Below, piece after piece: positions 52,635 through 61,155 of a DNA stretch of 64,000 nucleotides. The stretch covers positions 1,860,001 through 1,924,000 of the forward strand of contig NC_016604.1 of the NCBI RefSeq assembly GCF_000230895.2, written 5' to 3'. Each line of letters opens with the position of its first letter. The stretch's first letter is position 1. The notes beneath the pieces are model-generated. The model made no database searches. It was not told where the DNA came from and saw nothing but the letters and a program-made list of their open reading frames with translations. This stretch comes from Mycolicibacterium rhodesiae NBB3 (GTDB taxonomy: Bacteria; Actinomycetota; Actinomycetes; Mycobacteriales; Mycobacteriaceae). The translations under genes were made by a program, and so were the position numbers.

Positions 52635-53597
52635 TTACGGCGGCGGCACACCGGCACTGGCCATGAAGGCCGTGTGAAATGCCGACATGCCGTCTTCGAA
52701 TCCCTTCGTGGAGATGTAGTGCTGCAGATCGAGGTAGTACGTACGCATGGCGGTGTTCGAGAATTTGTTCTCGACCTCGGCAGGTGACATCAGCCGGCCG
52801 TCCTGGACGTACTTGCTGACGATCGCTGGGTTGGGGTCCGCCGGCACGAGTTTCGTCGCAACCCGCACTGCCATCTCGCTGGACGCCTCACCGACCGACG
52901 GTGTCGGGATGTCACTGTTTCCCAGCTTGACCGCGCCGTACGCGGCGCCCAGCAGGGAGCCTGCCGCTCGGAGGTCATCGACCGACTCGTCGCTGTCGGG
53001 TGGGGCCGCCGCAGCGGCATCCTCGTACAGCGCGGCCGTGGAATGGGCCGCTTCGACGATGACGCGACCGGCCTCAGGGTCGGCGACCAAGACCGACATG
53101 AGGTTGCGCAACGCGGAGGGATCATCGGCGACCTTCGTCCGAATGGGGTCGAAGGCACGCTGCTTTCCTCCGACGAGTTCGCTGAGGTGGGGCGCAAGCG
53201 CGGTGGCGTACGTGTGGATCAGTTGGGGATTGAGTTGTGCCGCAGTGACTTTCGACAGGCCGAGAAAGCCGGAGTCAACGGCCGTGAGACTGCCGTAGTC
53301 GGATATGAGGAATTCGGCGAGCACGGCGGAGGCCTGCGCGGCCTGCGTTGCAGTCGCGGTATCCGTCGAGGCGGCGTCCCGGCCGATCCACGTGAACCGC
53401 GAGCCTGCAGCTGCGCCATCGTCATCCCAGTCGTAGGTCGTCACCTTCTCGAGGACGCCGTCGCCCCCGTCACCGCTGAGCACCGTGACCATCTCCGACG
53501 GCGAATCGGGTGGAAGCTCGGGAGCTGAAGTGCTGCAAGCAGACACCGCGAGGAGAGCCGCCGCCACGATGCTGAGAATCTTCGTCGAACGTGTCAT
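52635..53597 (-). CDS. Lipoprotein homologous to the C-terminal half of the neighbouring WXG-type protein
   Basis: 320 residues from ATG at 53597, overlapping the stop of the upstream 750-residue gene by 4 bases (ATGA). A lipobox signal peptide (ILSIVAAALLAVSAC, Cys21) predicts a membrane-anchored lipoprotein. From about residue 50 it parallels residues ~425-745 of the neighbour: Y-D-W-D-D-D-G against H-E-W-T-D-D-G; QLNPQLIHTY against QMNPDLVQGW; AFDPIRTKV against KFDPLRNIF; RTYYLDLQHYISTKGFEDGMSAFH against RDYYLDMQEYVENRGFDNAMNAFY. The two thus share a domain, one anchored outside, one on a WXG-type protein. Function unknown; a protective or receptor role for the neighbour's product is inferred. 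Confidence 0.82.
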   Translation of the reverse strand: MTRSTKILSIVAAALLAVSACSTSAPELPPDSPSEMVTVLSGDGGDGVLEKVTTYDWDDDGAAAGSRFTWIGRDAASTDTATATQAAQASAVLAEFLISDYGSLTAVDSGFLGLSKVTAAQLNPQLIHTYATALAPHLSELVGGKQRAFDPIRTKVADDPSALRNLMSVLVADPEAGRVIVEAAHSTAALYEDAAAAAPPDSDESVDDLRAAGSLLGAAYGAVKLGNSDIPTPSVGEASSEMAVRVATKLVPADPNPAIVSKYVQDGRLMSPAEVENKFSNTAMRTYYLDLQHYISTKGFEDGMSAFHTAFMASAGVPPP

Positions 53598-55846
53598 CCG
53601 CTTGGGACGATTCCTTTCGGAACGTTGATGCCCCCGGCATTCTGGTACTGCTTGTAGAAGGCATTCATGGCGTTGTCGAAGCCGCGGTTCTCCACGTACT
53701 CCTGCATGTCGAGATAGTAGTCACGCAGTTCGGTCGTCGGAATCTCCTCGGGCTTCTTCAGGGAACCGTCGGGATTCACATACTGTTGCATTTCGCCGAG
53801 GTTCGGATCGTCGCGTACGAGGTTTTCGGCGAGATGGAAGTTGGTCTGGTTCGTGGCATCCGCGAGGTTGGTGGTCGGCGCGTTCGACTGCACGGACTCG
53901 AGCGTGGGTGCCTCGCCGATCATTCCCTTCATCGTCAAGTCCGCGATCGTCTCGCCAAGGGGTAGCTGGCCGGCAGGCCAGCCGAGCGCGGCACCCAGCG
54001 CGGCCTTCTTCATGTCGTAGATCGCCGTCTGGTTCGCGAGATTGTTGGCACCTCGGGATTCCATCTCCTGCACGGCCGCGGAGTCGATGACACCGAGTAG
54101 CGCACCGGCGTTGGCGAGTTTGTTGTAATCGGGATTGCTCTGGTAGTCGAGGACGTGCCGGAAGGCTGTTTCATTCCAGGCCTTGGCCGCTGTGGGATCC
54201 GAATCCATGACGGCGAAGATGTTCCTCAGCGGGTCGAACTTCGAATTCGGTGCTCCCTCAACGGGATCGAACCCGGGCAGCGTTCCGTCGCCGAGCATTG
54301 CCTTCTGATAGGGATCGAGCGCGTTGCCCCAGCCTTGCACGAGATCCGGGTTCATCTGGCCAACGGTGATGTCCTCATAGAGGCCCCAGCCATTGGGGTG
54401 TTCGAGCTTGAGCAGGTCGTTGCCGTTCGCGCTCAGATAGTCCGACAACGCGTTGGCCGTCTCGCCGGCCCGTACGGCGACATCGGGGTCGGCGGATGTC
54501 GCGCCGTCGTGCACCCAGTCGGTAAGGGTGCGCACCGAGGCGCCGTCGTCCGTCCACTCATGGCGTGCCACGTCGTCCAGGAATGACGAATTGGGTTCGG
54601 TGATCAGGTCGTGGCTGACGATCTGGTCGCGACCGGCCGAGTTGAAGATGTCCTGAACAATCGAGTCCCCTTCGTTGGAGTTCAGGAAGCGATCCTGGTT
54701 GTCCTTTTCGGCGGCATGAAGGATGTCGACCCCGCGATCCATCATCGTGCTGTCCAGCTGGGAGCCCTGCTGGAACTCGGCGTCGCCCGCTTTGATCAGC
54801 TCCGAGATCTTCCTGAGGTCTTCGCCGGTGGTGTAGGTCGGAGGGAAGACCGTCTGGTCGGCACCGGTGTACTCGTAGTCGACAGGGTTTCTGTCCATCG
54901 CGTCTTGCACGCTCTGCGGCAGCATGCCCTTTCCGCCGGGGATCGCCTCGGTGTCGATGCCCGGTGGTACCTGGTCTTTGAACTGGTCGTCGACCGCGAG
55001 CGGGAACTTCACGTCTGGGTCACTCATGACCTGCATGGAGTCGCCGATGATGTCGCCGTGCTCACCGAGATCGTTCTTCAGCTTGACCAGTTCGTCGAGC
55101 GACTTGTCGCTCATCTGGGTCTGCATCTGGCTGATGACCTCGGCTTGGTCGGGCTCCAGCGCGACCGGCGGAAGTGTGGCACCTGGATTGTTCGGATCGG
55201 TATGTGGCTGAAGCTGATTCGGATCGATGCCGTCCAGGATGTCGTCAATCTGCCCGGCTGCGTCCTTGTCGCCCTCCAACGAGCGGCGGACCAGATCCTT
55301 GATCTCGGAATCACGCTTCTCCCGCTCGTCCCCGACGGCGAAGGACACATCCGGCCTGCCGTCGCCGTCCTCGTCGAATGTCGGGAACCGGCCGGCGGTC
55401 TCACCGTCGATACCCTCGTAGGTCTTGAGGAGTCGCTGGATCATTTGCGTGTAGGCCTGCGGGTAACTGCGGAAGGCCTCGGACAGATTCGGCGGCGGAG
55501 TCGCAACCCCGTCGTCGGAGATCTGCCAACCTTGGCCGCGCAATCGACCGACCATGTCCAGCAGCGCGGTCCGCGTCGTGCCGAGCTGTCCGCCGCCGGA
55601 GGCCAGTACCCCCTGGAGGGTCTGCAGTTTGTCGCGCAGCGCTTCCTGGCTGGCGAGATTCTGTTCGCCTCGGGCGATGGCCGCCGTGGCCGCCGCTCCC
55701 GACCATCCCCCGCGAAGCTGCGTGACCGAGTCGCGCTGAGCAGTGATCAGCGAGTCGAGTTGCGCCGCCCGCGCGCCGACTTCCGTGGCCGCCGACACCA
55801 ACCGTTCCGGCTGGGAAGCCTCGACGGCGGAGATGGATGTGGCCAC
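53594..55846 (-). CDS. Large WXG-like protein with duplicated C-terminal domain; putative type VII effector
   Basis: 750 residues, beginning MATSISAVEASQPERLVSAATEVG. Residues ~5-105 form a WXG100-like helical hairpin with Trp48 in GGWSGAAATAAIARGEQNLASQEALRDKLQTLQ. A middle region (~110-420) is acidic with calcium-like DEDGDGRPD (~159-167) and no known domain. The C-terminal ~330 residues are the domain shared with the adjacent lipoprotein. No signal peptide, so export would be through type VII. It resembles proteins annotated as TPR-repeat-region-containing, but I see no canonical TPR. The gene directly abuts the ESX-1 locus on the opposite strand; no catalytic motif is evident. Confidence 0.8.
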   Translation of the reverse strand: MATSISAVEASQPERLVSAATEVGARAAQLDSLITAQRDSVTQLRGGWSGAAATAAIARGEQNLASQEALRDKLQTLQGVLASGGGQLGTTRTALLDMVGRLRGQGWQISDDGVATPPPNLSEAFRSYPQAYTQMIQRLLKTYEGIDGETAGRFPTFDEDGDGRPDVSFAVGDEREKRDSEIKDLVRRSLEGDKDAAGQIDDILDGIDPNQLQPHTDPNNPGATLPPVALEPDQAEVISQMQTQMSDKSLDELVKLKNDLGEHGDIIGDSMQVMSDPDVKFPLAVDDQFKDQVPPGIDTEAIPGGKGMLPQSVQDAMDRNPVDYEYTGADQTVFPPTYTTGEDLRKISELIKAGDAEFQQGSQLDSTMMDRGVDILHAAEKDNQDRFLNSNEGDSIVQDIFNSAGRDQIVSHDLITEPNSSFLDDVARHEWTDDGASVRTLTDWVHDGATSADPDVAVRAGETANALSDYLSANGNDLLKLEHPNGWGLYEDITVGQMNPDLVQGWGNALDPYQKAMLGDGTLPGFDPVEGAPNSKFDPLRNIFAVMDSDPTAAKAWNETAFRHVLDYQSNPDYNKLANAGALLGVIDSAAVQEMESRGANNLANQTAIYDMKKAALGAALGWPAGQLPLGETIADLTMKGMIGEAPTLESVQSNAPTTNLADATNQTNFHLAENLVRDDPNLGEMQQYVNPDGSLKKPEEIPTTELRDYYLDMQEYVENRGFDNAMNAFYKQYQNAGGINVPKGIVPSG

Positions 55847-55978
55847 GACTCCATTATCGGGGGTCGTAAACGGGACAATTCACAGTTTTTCGCACCGCCC
55901 TTGCCGGCGTGCAGCAAAATTCCGCGACACGCGGCGCGATGAGTGCAATTGGCGTGTGCTCGCGCGACAGTTGTCTAG

Positions 55979-56809
55979 ATGCACGGGCGGTACCGCAACG
56001 CTCACGTCGGGGCCCCGTTGAACCGGCGGCACTTCATCGCGGCCCTTTCCGTTGCGACGCTCTCCGCGGTCGGCTTGAGCCGGTGCAGCTTCGGCGCGCA
56101 GCCCCAGGTGGCCACGGCATCCGAACCCGTCGCCGCTCCGCCGCCGCCGACCGTGCTGCCCCCACCACCGCCGTCAGCCCGGATCCAGCTGCCCGGTGGT
56201 GTCCTGAGCGTCCTGCCGGGCGAGGGAGACCTGCTTGCACTCACCGTCGACGACGGCGTGAACAGCGACGTTCTGCGGGCCTATACGCAGTTCGCCAAGG
56301 ACACCGGCGTGCGTTTGACCTATTTCGTGAACGGCATCTACCGGTCGTGGACCGACCACGTCGATCTGCTGCGTCCATTGGTAGACGACGGGCACATCCA
56401 GCTCGCGAATCACACGTGGTCGCATCCGAACCTCACAAAGCTTCCGCTGACCGCGGTTGCCGAAGAGTTCCGGCACAACCACGACTTCCTCTGGAAGACC
56501 TACGGCGTCGACGCCCGTCCGTATTTCCGCTCGCCGTACGGTGCGAGCAGTGCCCATGTCGAGAAGGTCGCCGGAGATCTCGGCTACACCACCGACACGC
56601 TGTGGTCGGGAGACCTGAAGGATCACGCCGTGCTGCCGGAGGCCGAGATCGTGAAAAACGCTGAGTCCTACTTCAACGGGCAGGCGATCGTCATCGGCCA
56701 CCTGAACCACTTACCGGTCACGCACGTGTACCGACAGATGGTCGACATCATCGTTGCGCGGAAGCTTCGAACCGTCACGCTCGACGACGTGTTCGTGAGA
56801 TCAACCTGA
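55979..56809 (+). CDS. NodB-type polysaccharide deacetylase, exported
   Basis: 276 residues from ATG at 55979; a TTG at 56018 (LNRRHFIAAL) may be the true start. A twin-arginine-like signal (NRRHFIAALSVATLSAVGLS) is followed by a Pro-rich linker and a NodB domain. Motif 1 is LTVDDG (catalytic and metal Asp), motif 2 is HTWSHPNL (two metal His), motif 3 is RSPYGAS, and motif 4 surrounds IVIGHLNHLP. It should deacetylate a cell-envelope sugar polymer outside the membrane. It is divergent from the WXG-like effector gene with 132 bases between. Confidence 0.88.
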   Translation: MHGRYRNAHVGAPLNRRHFIAALSVATLSAVGLSRCSFGAQPQVATASEPVAAPPPPTVLPPPPPSARIQLPGGVLSVLPGEGDLLALTVDDGVNSDVLRAYTQFAKDTGVRLTYFVNGIYRSWTDHVDLLRPLVDDGHIQLANHTWSHPNLTKLPLTAVAEEFRHNHDFLWKTYGVDARPYFRSPYGASSAHVEKVAGDLGYTTDTLWSGDLKDHAVLPEAEIVKNAESYFNGQAIVIGHLNHLPVTHVYRQMVDIIVARKLRTVTLDDVFVRST

Positions 56810-56968
56810 AGTCACATCCGCAACATCAGTCACAATAAAAACATCAGACGATTTCTTGGGCGCGCCGCGTTCCGTTTGCCAACCCATCGGTATTTAATGA
56901 CTTCATGAGGGCATTGCGCTAGGGTAAGGCCCCGAGCAGCTATCGGCATCGACGCAGGAGTCATCACT

Positions 56969-57109
56969 GTGTACCTCAACCCGCTATCTCGGTCTCGGGT
57001 GAATAGAATCGCCTGGTCACTGTTCCGACATCCCCTGAAGAGCCGCGAGTTCCCCGCCAAGGCGGAGCGGCTGATCACCGCCGACGAACTGCTTCGCTTC
57101 GGCGTCTAG
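56969..57109 (+). CDS. Small basic ORF, hypothetical
   Basis: 46 codons from GTG at 56969 with GCAGGAG 8 bases upstream. The product (MYLNPLSRSRVNRIAWSLF... ending in ADELLRFGV) is basic, without signal peptide or membrane helix. A hairpin follows 15 bases after the stop, supporting a discrete transcription unit. A region of 160 bases with little else precedes it. No family recognised. Confidence 0.45.
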   Translation: MYLNPLSRSRVNRIAWSLFRHPLKSREFPAKAERLITADELLRFGV

Positions 57110-57124
57110 CGAACTCCCTCCCCG

Positions 57125-57150
57125 CTTTCAGCGGTGTTGTTCGCTGGAAG
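57125..57150 (+). terminator. Hairpin between the small ORF and LLM oxidoreductase
   Basis: CTTTCAGCG and CGCTGGAAG pair over 9 bases (one T-G pair) around an 8-base loop. It lies between convergent genes and could act in both directions. Confidence 0.5.
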
Positions 57151-57196
57151 ACGCCTCCTTTGCCAAATCGTTATATTTTCGTGACCGTCAACCGAA

Positions 57197-58048
57197 CTAG
57201 CTGTTCAGCAGGCCGGAGGCCCTGATCTCGTTGGCGAGCGGTTCCAGAACCGCCGGATCGTAGGGCGGCGGCAGATAGATGATCGCCAGGTCCAGGCCTT
57301 CCTTGCCCAGCGCCGCGGCCTCCTCCACGACCTTCCCGTAATTGCGCTCGGGGTCCAGCCGGACGTGGGACGACAGCATGATCTCGTTGGGATCCCGGCC
57401 GATATCCGCGCAGTGTCCGGCGAGCACATCGCGCTTGCGGGCGAACTCCTCTGGCGGCCCGCCGACGAAATTCCAGTGCTGGGCGTAACGCGCGGTGATC
57501 TTGAGCGTGCGCTTCTCGCCGCTGCCGCCGATGCAGATGGGCGGGTGCGGCTGCTGCGGACCCTTCGGTTCGTTGCGAGCGTCCTTGAGTTGATAGAACT
57601 TCCCGTCGAATGTCGTCGACTCCTTCGACAGCAGGCTCGTCAACACCTCGCACGCCTCCTCGAACCGATCGAAGCGCTCCTTGATCGAGCCCAGTTCGAT
57701 GCCGTAGGCGCCGGACTCCTCCTCGTTCCAGCCGGCACCGATGCCGAGTTCGAGCCGGCCGCCGGACACGATGTCCAGGGCGGCGGCCATATTGGCGAGC
57801 ACCGCGGGGTGACGGTAGTGGATCCCGGTGACGAGCACGCCGACTCGGAGGCGCTGCGTCGCCTGGGCGAGTGCCGTCAGGGTGATCCAGCCCTCCAGAC
57901 ACGGTCCGGTGGAGTCCGAGAAGATCGGGTAGAAGTGGTCAAAGGTCCAGCCGGACTCGAAGACCTCGATGTCGTCGGCGGCCTTCCAGACTGCCAACAT
58001 GTCGGACCAGGTGGTGTTCTGCGGGGACGTCTTGAATGCGAATCTCAC
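57197..58048 (-). CDS. LLM-class F420-dependent oxidoreductase
   Basis: 283 residues. Luciferase-like monooxygenase TIM barrel pattern: MRFAFKTSPQNTTWSDMLAVWKAADDIEVFESGWTFDHF, then LRVGVLVTGIHYRHPAVLANMAAALDIVSGGRLELGIGAGWNEEE, then PPICIGGSGEKRTLKITARYAQHWNFVG. The conserved GAGW and IGG-SGE motifs are typical of the F420-using subgroup abundant in mycobacteria. Substrate unknown. Confidence 0.92.
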   Translation of the reverse strand: MRFAFKTSPQNTTWSDMLAVWKAADDIEVFESGWTFDHFYPIFSDSTGPCLEGWITLTALAQATQRLRVGVLVTGIHYRHPAVLANMAAALDIVSGGRLELGIGAGWNEEESGAYGIELGSIKERFDRFEEACEVLTSLLSKESTTFDGKFYQLKDARNEPKGPQQPHPPICIGGSGEKRTLKITARYAQHWNFVGGPPEEFARKRDVLAGHCADIGRDPNEIMLSSHVRLDPERNYGKVVEEAAALGKEGLDLAIIYLPPPYDPAVLEPLANEIRASGLLNS

Positions 58049-58098
58049 TACATCGAGGCTAGTCCCGGTTTCCTACCGATGAGCTGTGAGCGCCTGTC

Positions 58099-58194
58099 AT
58101 TCGGCTTGCGGGCTCCAGCTATCTATTCGGCTTGCGGGCTCCAGCTGTCTATTCGGCTTCGCCGGCTCCAGCTGTCTATTCGGCTTCGCCGAAT
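58099..58194 (-). repeat. 26-27-base tandem repeat at the 3' end of the antiporter gene
   Basis: Three full copies of ATTCGGCTT(G/C)...GGCTCCAGCT(A/G)TCT (26, 26 and 27 bases) and a partial fourth are joined head to tail. On the gene strand each copy repeats the sequence that ends the antiporter, GCCGAATAG (Ala-Glu-stop), so the unit is a duplication of the gene's 3' end. The last copy contains the perfect hairpin ATTCGGC-TTC-GCCGAAT at 58178-58194, which spans the stop codon. Confidence 0.85.
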
Positions 58195-59672
58195 TCGTTG
58201 AACCAGTGCGCCAACTTGCCTCGGCGACTCACCGCGCGCAGCCGGCGTTCAGCGGCGGCCCTCGTCTTGGTGGTGGTGACGATGAGCAGCTCATCGCCGA
58301 TCGCGATGCGGGTCTCCGGCGCAGGAACGAACGTGTGCCCGTCGCGGATGATCAGCGTGATGACGCTCGGATCCGGCAAGCGCAGTTCCAGGACGGTGAC
58401 GTTGTGCAGACGGGACGGCTCGTGCACCGTCATCGTGATCAGCTCGGCGTCCAACACATCCAGTGGCGCAGCCTCGACCTGGATCTCGCGAGTTGCTTCC
58501 TTGGTGATCAGGCCCAACCGCTGCGCGAGCAGCCCGAGGCTGGGACCCTGCACCAGCGTGTACACCACGACCAGGATGAACACGATGTTGAGTAGGCGGA
58601 CACTGTCCTGCACGCCCGCGACGATGGGGAATGTCGCCAGCACGATCGGCACCGCGCCGCGAAGGCCGGCCCAGGACACGAACACCTGCTCCCGCCACGG
58701 AATCCGGTAGGCGAACAGGGACAGGAACACCGACAGCGGCCGCGCGACGAGCAGCAGTACGAGGCCGATCAAGATCCCCGGCACCAGCTCGGCGCCCAGA
58801 TCGCCGGGGTCGACGAGCAGGCCGAGCAGGACGAACAGCCCGATCTGGGCCAGCCAGCCGAGCCCCTCCGCGAACGACCGGGTGGCTGAACGATGTGGCA
58901 ACCCGGTGTTGGCCAGCACGACCGCCGCCAGATATGCGGCGAGGAAGCCGCTGGCGTGCGCGCTGCCCCCGGCGGCGAATGCGACCATGCCGATGCCGAA
59001 CGTCGCCAGTGGATAAAGCCCGGATGCGGGAAGAGCTATGTGCCGCAGCGCAATTGAGCCCAGGAAACCGCAACCCAAGCCGATCGCGGCGCCGACCACC
59101 AGCTCGTAGGCCAGCTCGACGAGAGCGTGCCCCGCAGACAGTTCGAGCGGAGTGACGCTGAACATCAGGACGAGGATGACGGCGGGGGCGTCATTGAAGC
59201 CGGATTCGGCCTCGAGCAGACCCGCCACCCTGCGCGGCAGCGGCACCACGCGCAGCACCGAGAACACCGCGGCGGCGTCGGTGACAGAGACGACGGCACC
59301 CAACAGCAGTGCAAGCTGCCAGTCCATGCCCAGCAGCAGGTGCGCGCCTGCGGCGGTGACCGCCATGCTGACGGCCACACCGACGGTCGCCAGCACGCCC
59401 GCCGGCGCGAGCACCTTCCGCACGTCGGAGAATCGGGTCGTCAGACCGCCCTCGACGAGGATGATCGCCAGCGCGACGGTGCCGAGGTGGTCGGCGAGCA
59501 GGTAGTTGTCGAACTGCAGACCGAGGCCGTCCTCGCCGACGATGACGCCGACGCCGAGGAACAGCAGCAGGCTGGGCAGCCCCACCCGAGTGGCCGCACG
59601 GGTCGCGACAATGCTGGCCAACAGCACCAGCCCGCCGGCCAGCAGCACCAGATACAGCTGCTGCAAGCTCAT
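58176..59672 (-). CDS. Potassium/proton antiporter (CPA1, NhaP2/CvrA type) with TrkA_C domain
   Basis: 498 residues from ATG at 59672 (MSLQQLYLVLLAGG); the longer frame is unlikely. About 12-13 transmembrane helices to ~390, with antiporter signatures GEDGLGLQFDNY, ILVEGGLTTRFSDV, SVTDAAAVFSVLR and EAESGFNDAPAVIL. A cytoplasmic TrkA_C domain (~410-498) contains LDAELITMTVHEPSRLHNVTVLELRLPDPSVITLIIRDG. It likely expels K+ in exchange for H+. The gene ends inside a tandem repeat. The divergent neighbour is a TrkA-type regulator, so both belong to potassium homeostasis. Confidence 0.92.
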   Translation of the reverse strand: MSLQQLYLVLLAGGLVLLASIVATRAATRVGLPSLLLFLGVGVIVGEDGLGLQFDNYLLADHLGTVALAIILVEGGLTTRFSDVRKVLAPAGVLATVGVAVSMAVTAAGAHLLLGMDWQLALLLGAVVSVTDAAAVFSVLRVVPLPRRVAGLLEAESGFNDAPAVILVLMFSVTPLELSAGHALVELAYELVVGAAIGLGCGFLGSIALRHIALPASGLYPLATFGIGMVAFAAGGSAHASGFLAAYLAAVVLANTGLPHRSATRSFAEGLGWLAQIGLFVLLGLLVDPGDLGAELVPGILIGLVLLLVARPLSVFLSLFAYRIPWREQVFVSWAGLRGAVPIVLATFPIVAGVQDSVRLLNIVFILVVVYTLVQGPSLGLLAQRLGLITKEATREIQVEAAPLDVLDAELITMTVHEPSRLHNVTVLELRLPDPSVITLIIRDGHTFVPAPETRIAIGDELLIVTTTKTRAAAERRLRAVSRRGKLAHWFNEFGEAE

Positions 59673-59802
59673 TTCGGGCGCCTTCGGGAAGTCAGTCGGT
59701 GTGGGGGTTGAGGTGCAGTAAAACACCTATCACGGTCATCGAGCGCGGCGGTCAGGTCTGCTGGTCGCGCACGGACTCGCGGCAGGGTGCGACTATGAAC
59801 CT

Positions 59803-60540
59803 GTGTTCCGACTGATGCGGCGAGCCTCCGAGCAGCGCAGCCGTGTCGATGAGCCGCGCAAGATGCGCATCGGCATCGCCGGCGCGGGCGCGATCGGCAG
59901 GTCCGTCGCGCAGGAACTTCTCGGCTACGGGCACAAGGTGCTGTTGATCGAGCACAACGTCCGCCACTACGAACCGCAGACGGTGCCGGATGCGGACTGG
60001 CTGCTGGCCGACGCCTGCGAGCTGACCTCACTCGAGGACGCCGGAATTCAGAGCTGTGACGTGGTGATCGCCGCGACCGGCGACGACAAGGTGAACCTGA
60101 CCGCATCGCTGCTGGCCAAGTCGGAGTTCGGGGTGGACCGGGTGGTGGCGCGCGTCAACGACATGCGCAACGCCTGGCTGTTCACCGAGGCGTGGGGTGT
60201 CGACGTCGCCGTCTCGGCCCCGGCCGCGCTGGTCGCGGCGATCGAGGGTGCCATCGACATCGGTCACGTCGTGCGTCTGATGGAGCTGCGCCAGGGCCAG
60301 GTGAGCCTGGCGAAACTGACGCTGCCCGAGGGCGATCCGCTGGTCGGACAGCGGATGCGGGACCTACCACTACCCGAGAACACGGCGCTGGCCATCGTGA
60401 TCCGCGAGAGCGGCATCGTCTTCCCGAAGCCGGACGACGTGCTGGAGGCAGGCGACGAGATGCTGTTTTTCGCCGGCGGCACGAAGAACCAGGTGTCCGC
60501 CTTGGTGCAGGGTGCGATGAAACCGCTCGCCGAGCGATGA
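59803..60540 (+). CDS. TrkA-type potassium-transport NAD-binding protein (CeoC/CeoB-like)
   Basis: 245 residues from GTG at 59803; the conserved core begins at the ATG at 59863 (MRIGIAGAGAIGRSVAQELL), which may be the true start. The RCK_N Rossmann domain (GAGAIG, VLLIEHNVRHYE, VIAATGDDKVNLTASLLAK, VDRVVARVNDMRNAWLFTEAWGVDVAVSAP) is followed by a TrkA_C domain (QVSLAKLTLPEGDPLVGQRMRDLPLPENTALAIVIRESG). It gates K+ uptake by Trk channels in response to nucleotide. A membrane partner is not adjacent on this strand, while the antiporter is divergent. Confidence 0.9.
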   Translation: MFRLMRRASEQRSRVDEPRKMRIGIAGAGAIGRSVAQELLGYGHKVLLIEHNVRHYEPQTVPDADWLLADACELTSLEDAGIQSCDVVIAATGDDKVNLTASLLAKSEFGVDRVVARVNDMRNAWLFTEAWGVDVAVSAPAALVAAIEGAIDIGHVVRLMELRQGQVSLAKLTLPEGDPLVGQRMRDLPLPENTALAIVIRESGIVFPKPDDVLEAGDEMLFFAGGTKNQVSALVQGAMKPLAER

Positions 60541-60570
60541 GTTCCCGACGTCGCGTCGGTCAGTACGGAC

Positions 60571-61146
60571 ATGATCGATATGACTTCAGCCTGCCAACGC
60601 ACAGCCCAGGTGCTGGCGAACGTGACAGACGATCAGCTGACCGCATCCACCCCGTGCGAAAAGTTGCCCGTCGATGAACTGGTGGCGCACATCGGTGGAC
60701 TCGCCTTGGCGTTCACCGCGGCGGCGCGCAAGGACTTCGGCCCGCTGACCGATACTCCGCCGACGTTTGACGGAGCGCTCGACGACGATTGGCGCACCGC
60801 ATACCCGCAACGCCTCGATGAGCTGGCGGCCGCGTTCGGCGATCCGGCGGCCTGGGAGGGCATGAGCCGCGCCGGCGGTGTCGACTTCCCGGGTGAGGTG
60901 GCAGGCATGGTTGCGCTGACGGAAGTGGTCGTCCACGGTTGGGATTTGGCGCGTGCCACCGGCCAGCCCTATGACGTCGACGCCGCCACGGCCGACGCGG
61001 TGGTGCCGCACGTCGCGCAGTTCGCCGCTCAGGAGCCGGTCGAGGGTCTGTTCGGGCCTGCGGTGCCGGTCGCCGACGATTCCCCGGTGCTGGACCGGAT
61101 CGTCGGGATGACCGGTCGCGACCCTGCGTGGGGCGGGCGCCGATAA
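60571..61146 (+). CDS. TIGR03086-family metal-binding protein (DinB/MDMPI-like fold)
   Basis: 191 residues from ATG at 60571. DinB-like four-helix fold with metal His residues: TPCEKLPVDELVAHIGG, then FPGEVAGMVALTEVVVHGWDLARATGQ. This pattern is typical of actinobacterial mycothiol-dependent maleylpyruvate isomerase-type and TIGR03086 proteins, many of which are mycothiol S-transferases. The substrate is unknown. It starts 31 bases after the TrkA gene and converges with the SulP gene. Confidence 0.9.
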   Translation: MIDMTSACQRTAQVLANVTDDQLTASTPCEKLPVDELVAHIGGLALAFTAAARKDFGPLTDTPPTFDGALDDDWRTAYPQRLDELAAAFGDPAAWEGMSRAGGVDFPGEVAGMVALTEVVVHGWDLARATGQPYDVDAATADAVVPHVAQFAAQEPVEGLFGPAVPVADDSPVLDRIVGMTGRDPAWGGRR

Positions 61147-61155
61147 CGCGTGGGA

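Noticed and set aside
54611..55942. 443-codon forward open frame opposite the WXG-like gene
   Set aside because: The reverse-strand gene shows a WXG motif and homology to its neighbour. The forward frame has no motif and is a codon-bias shadow.
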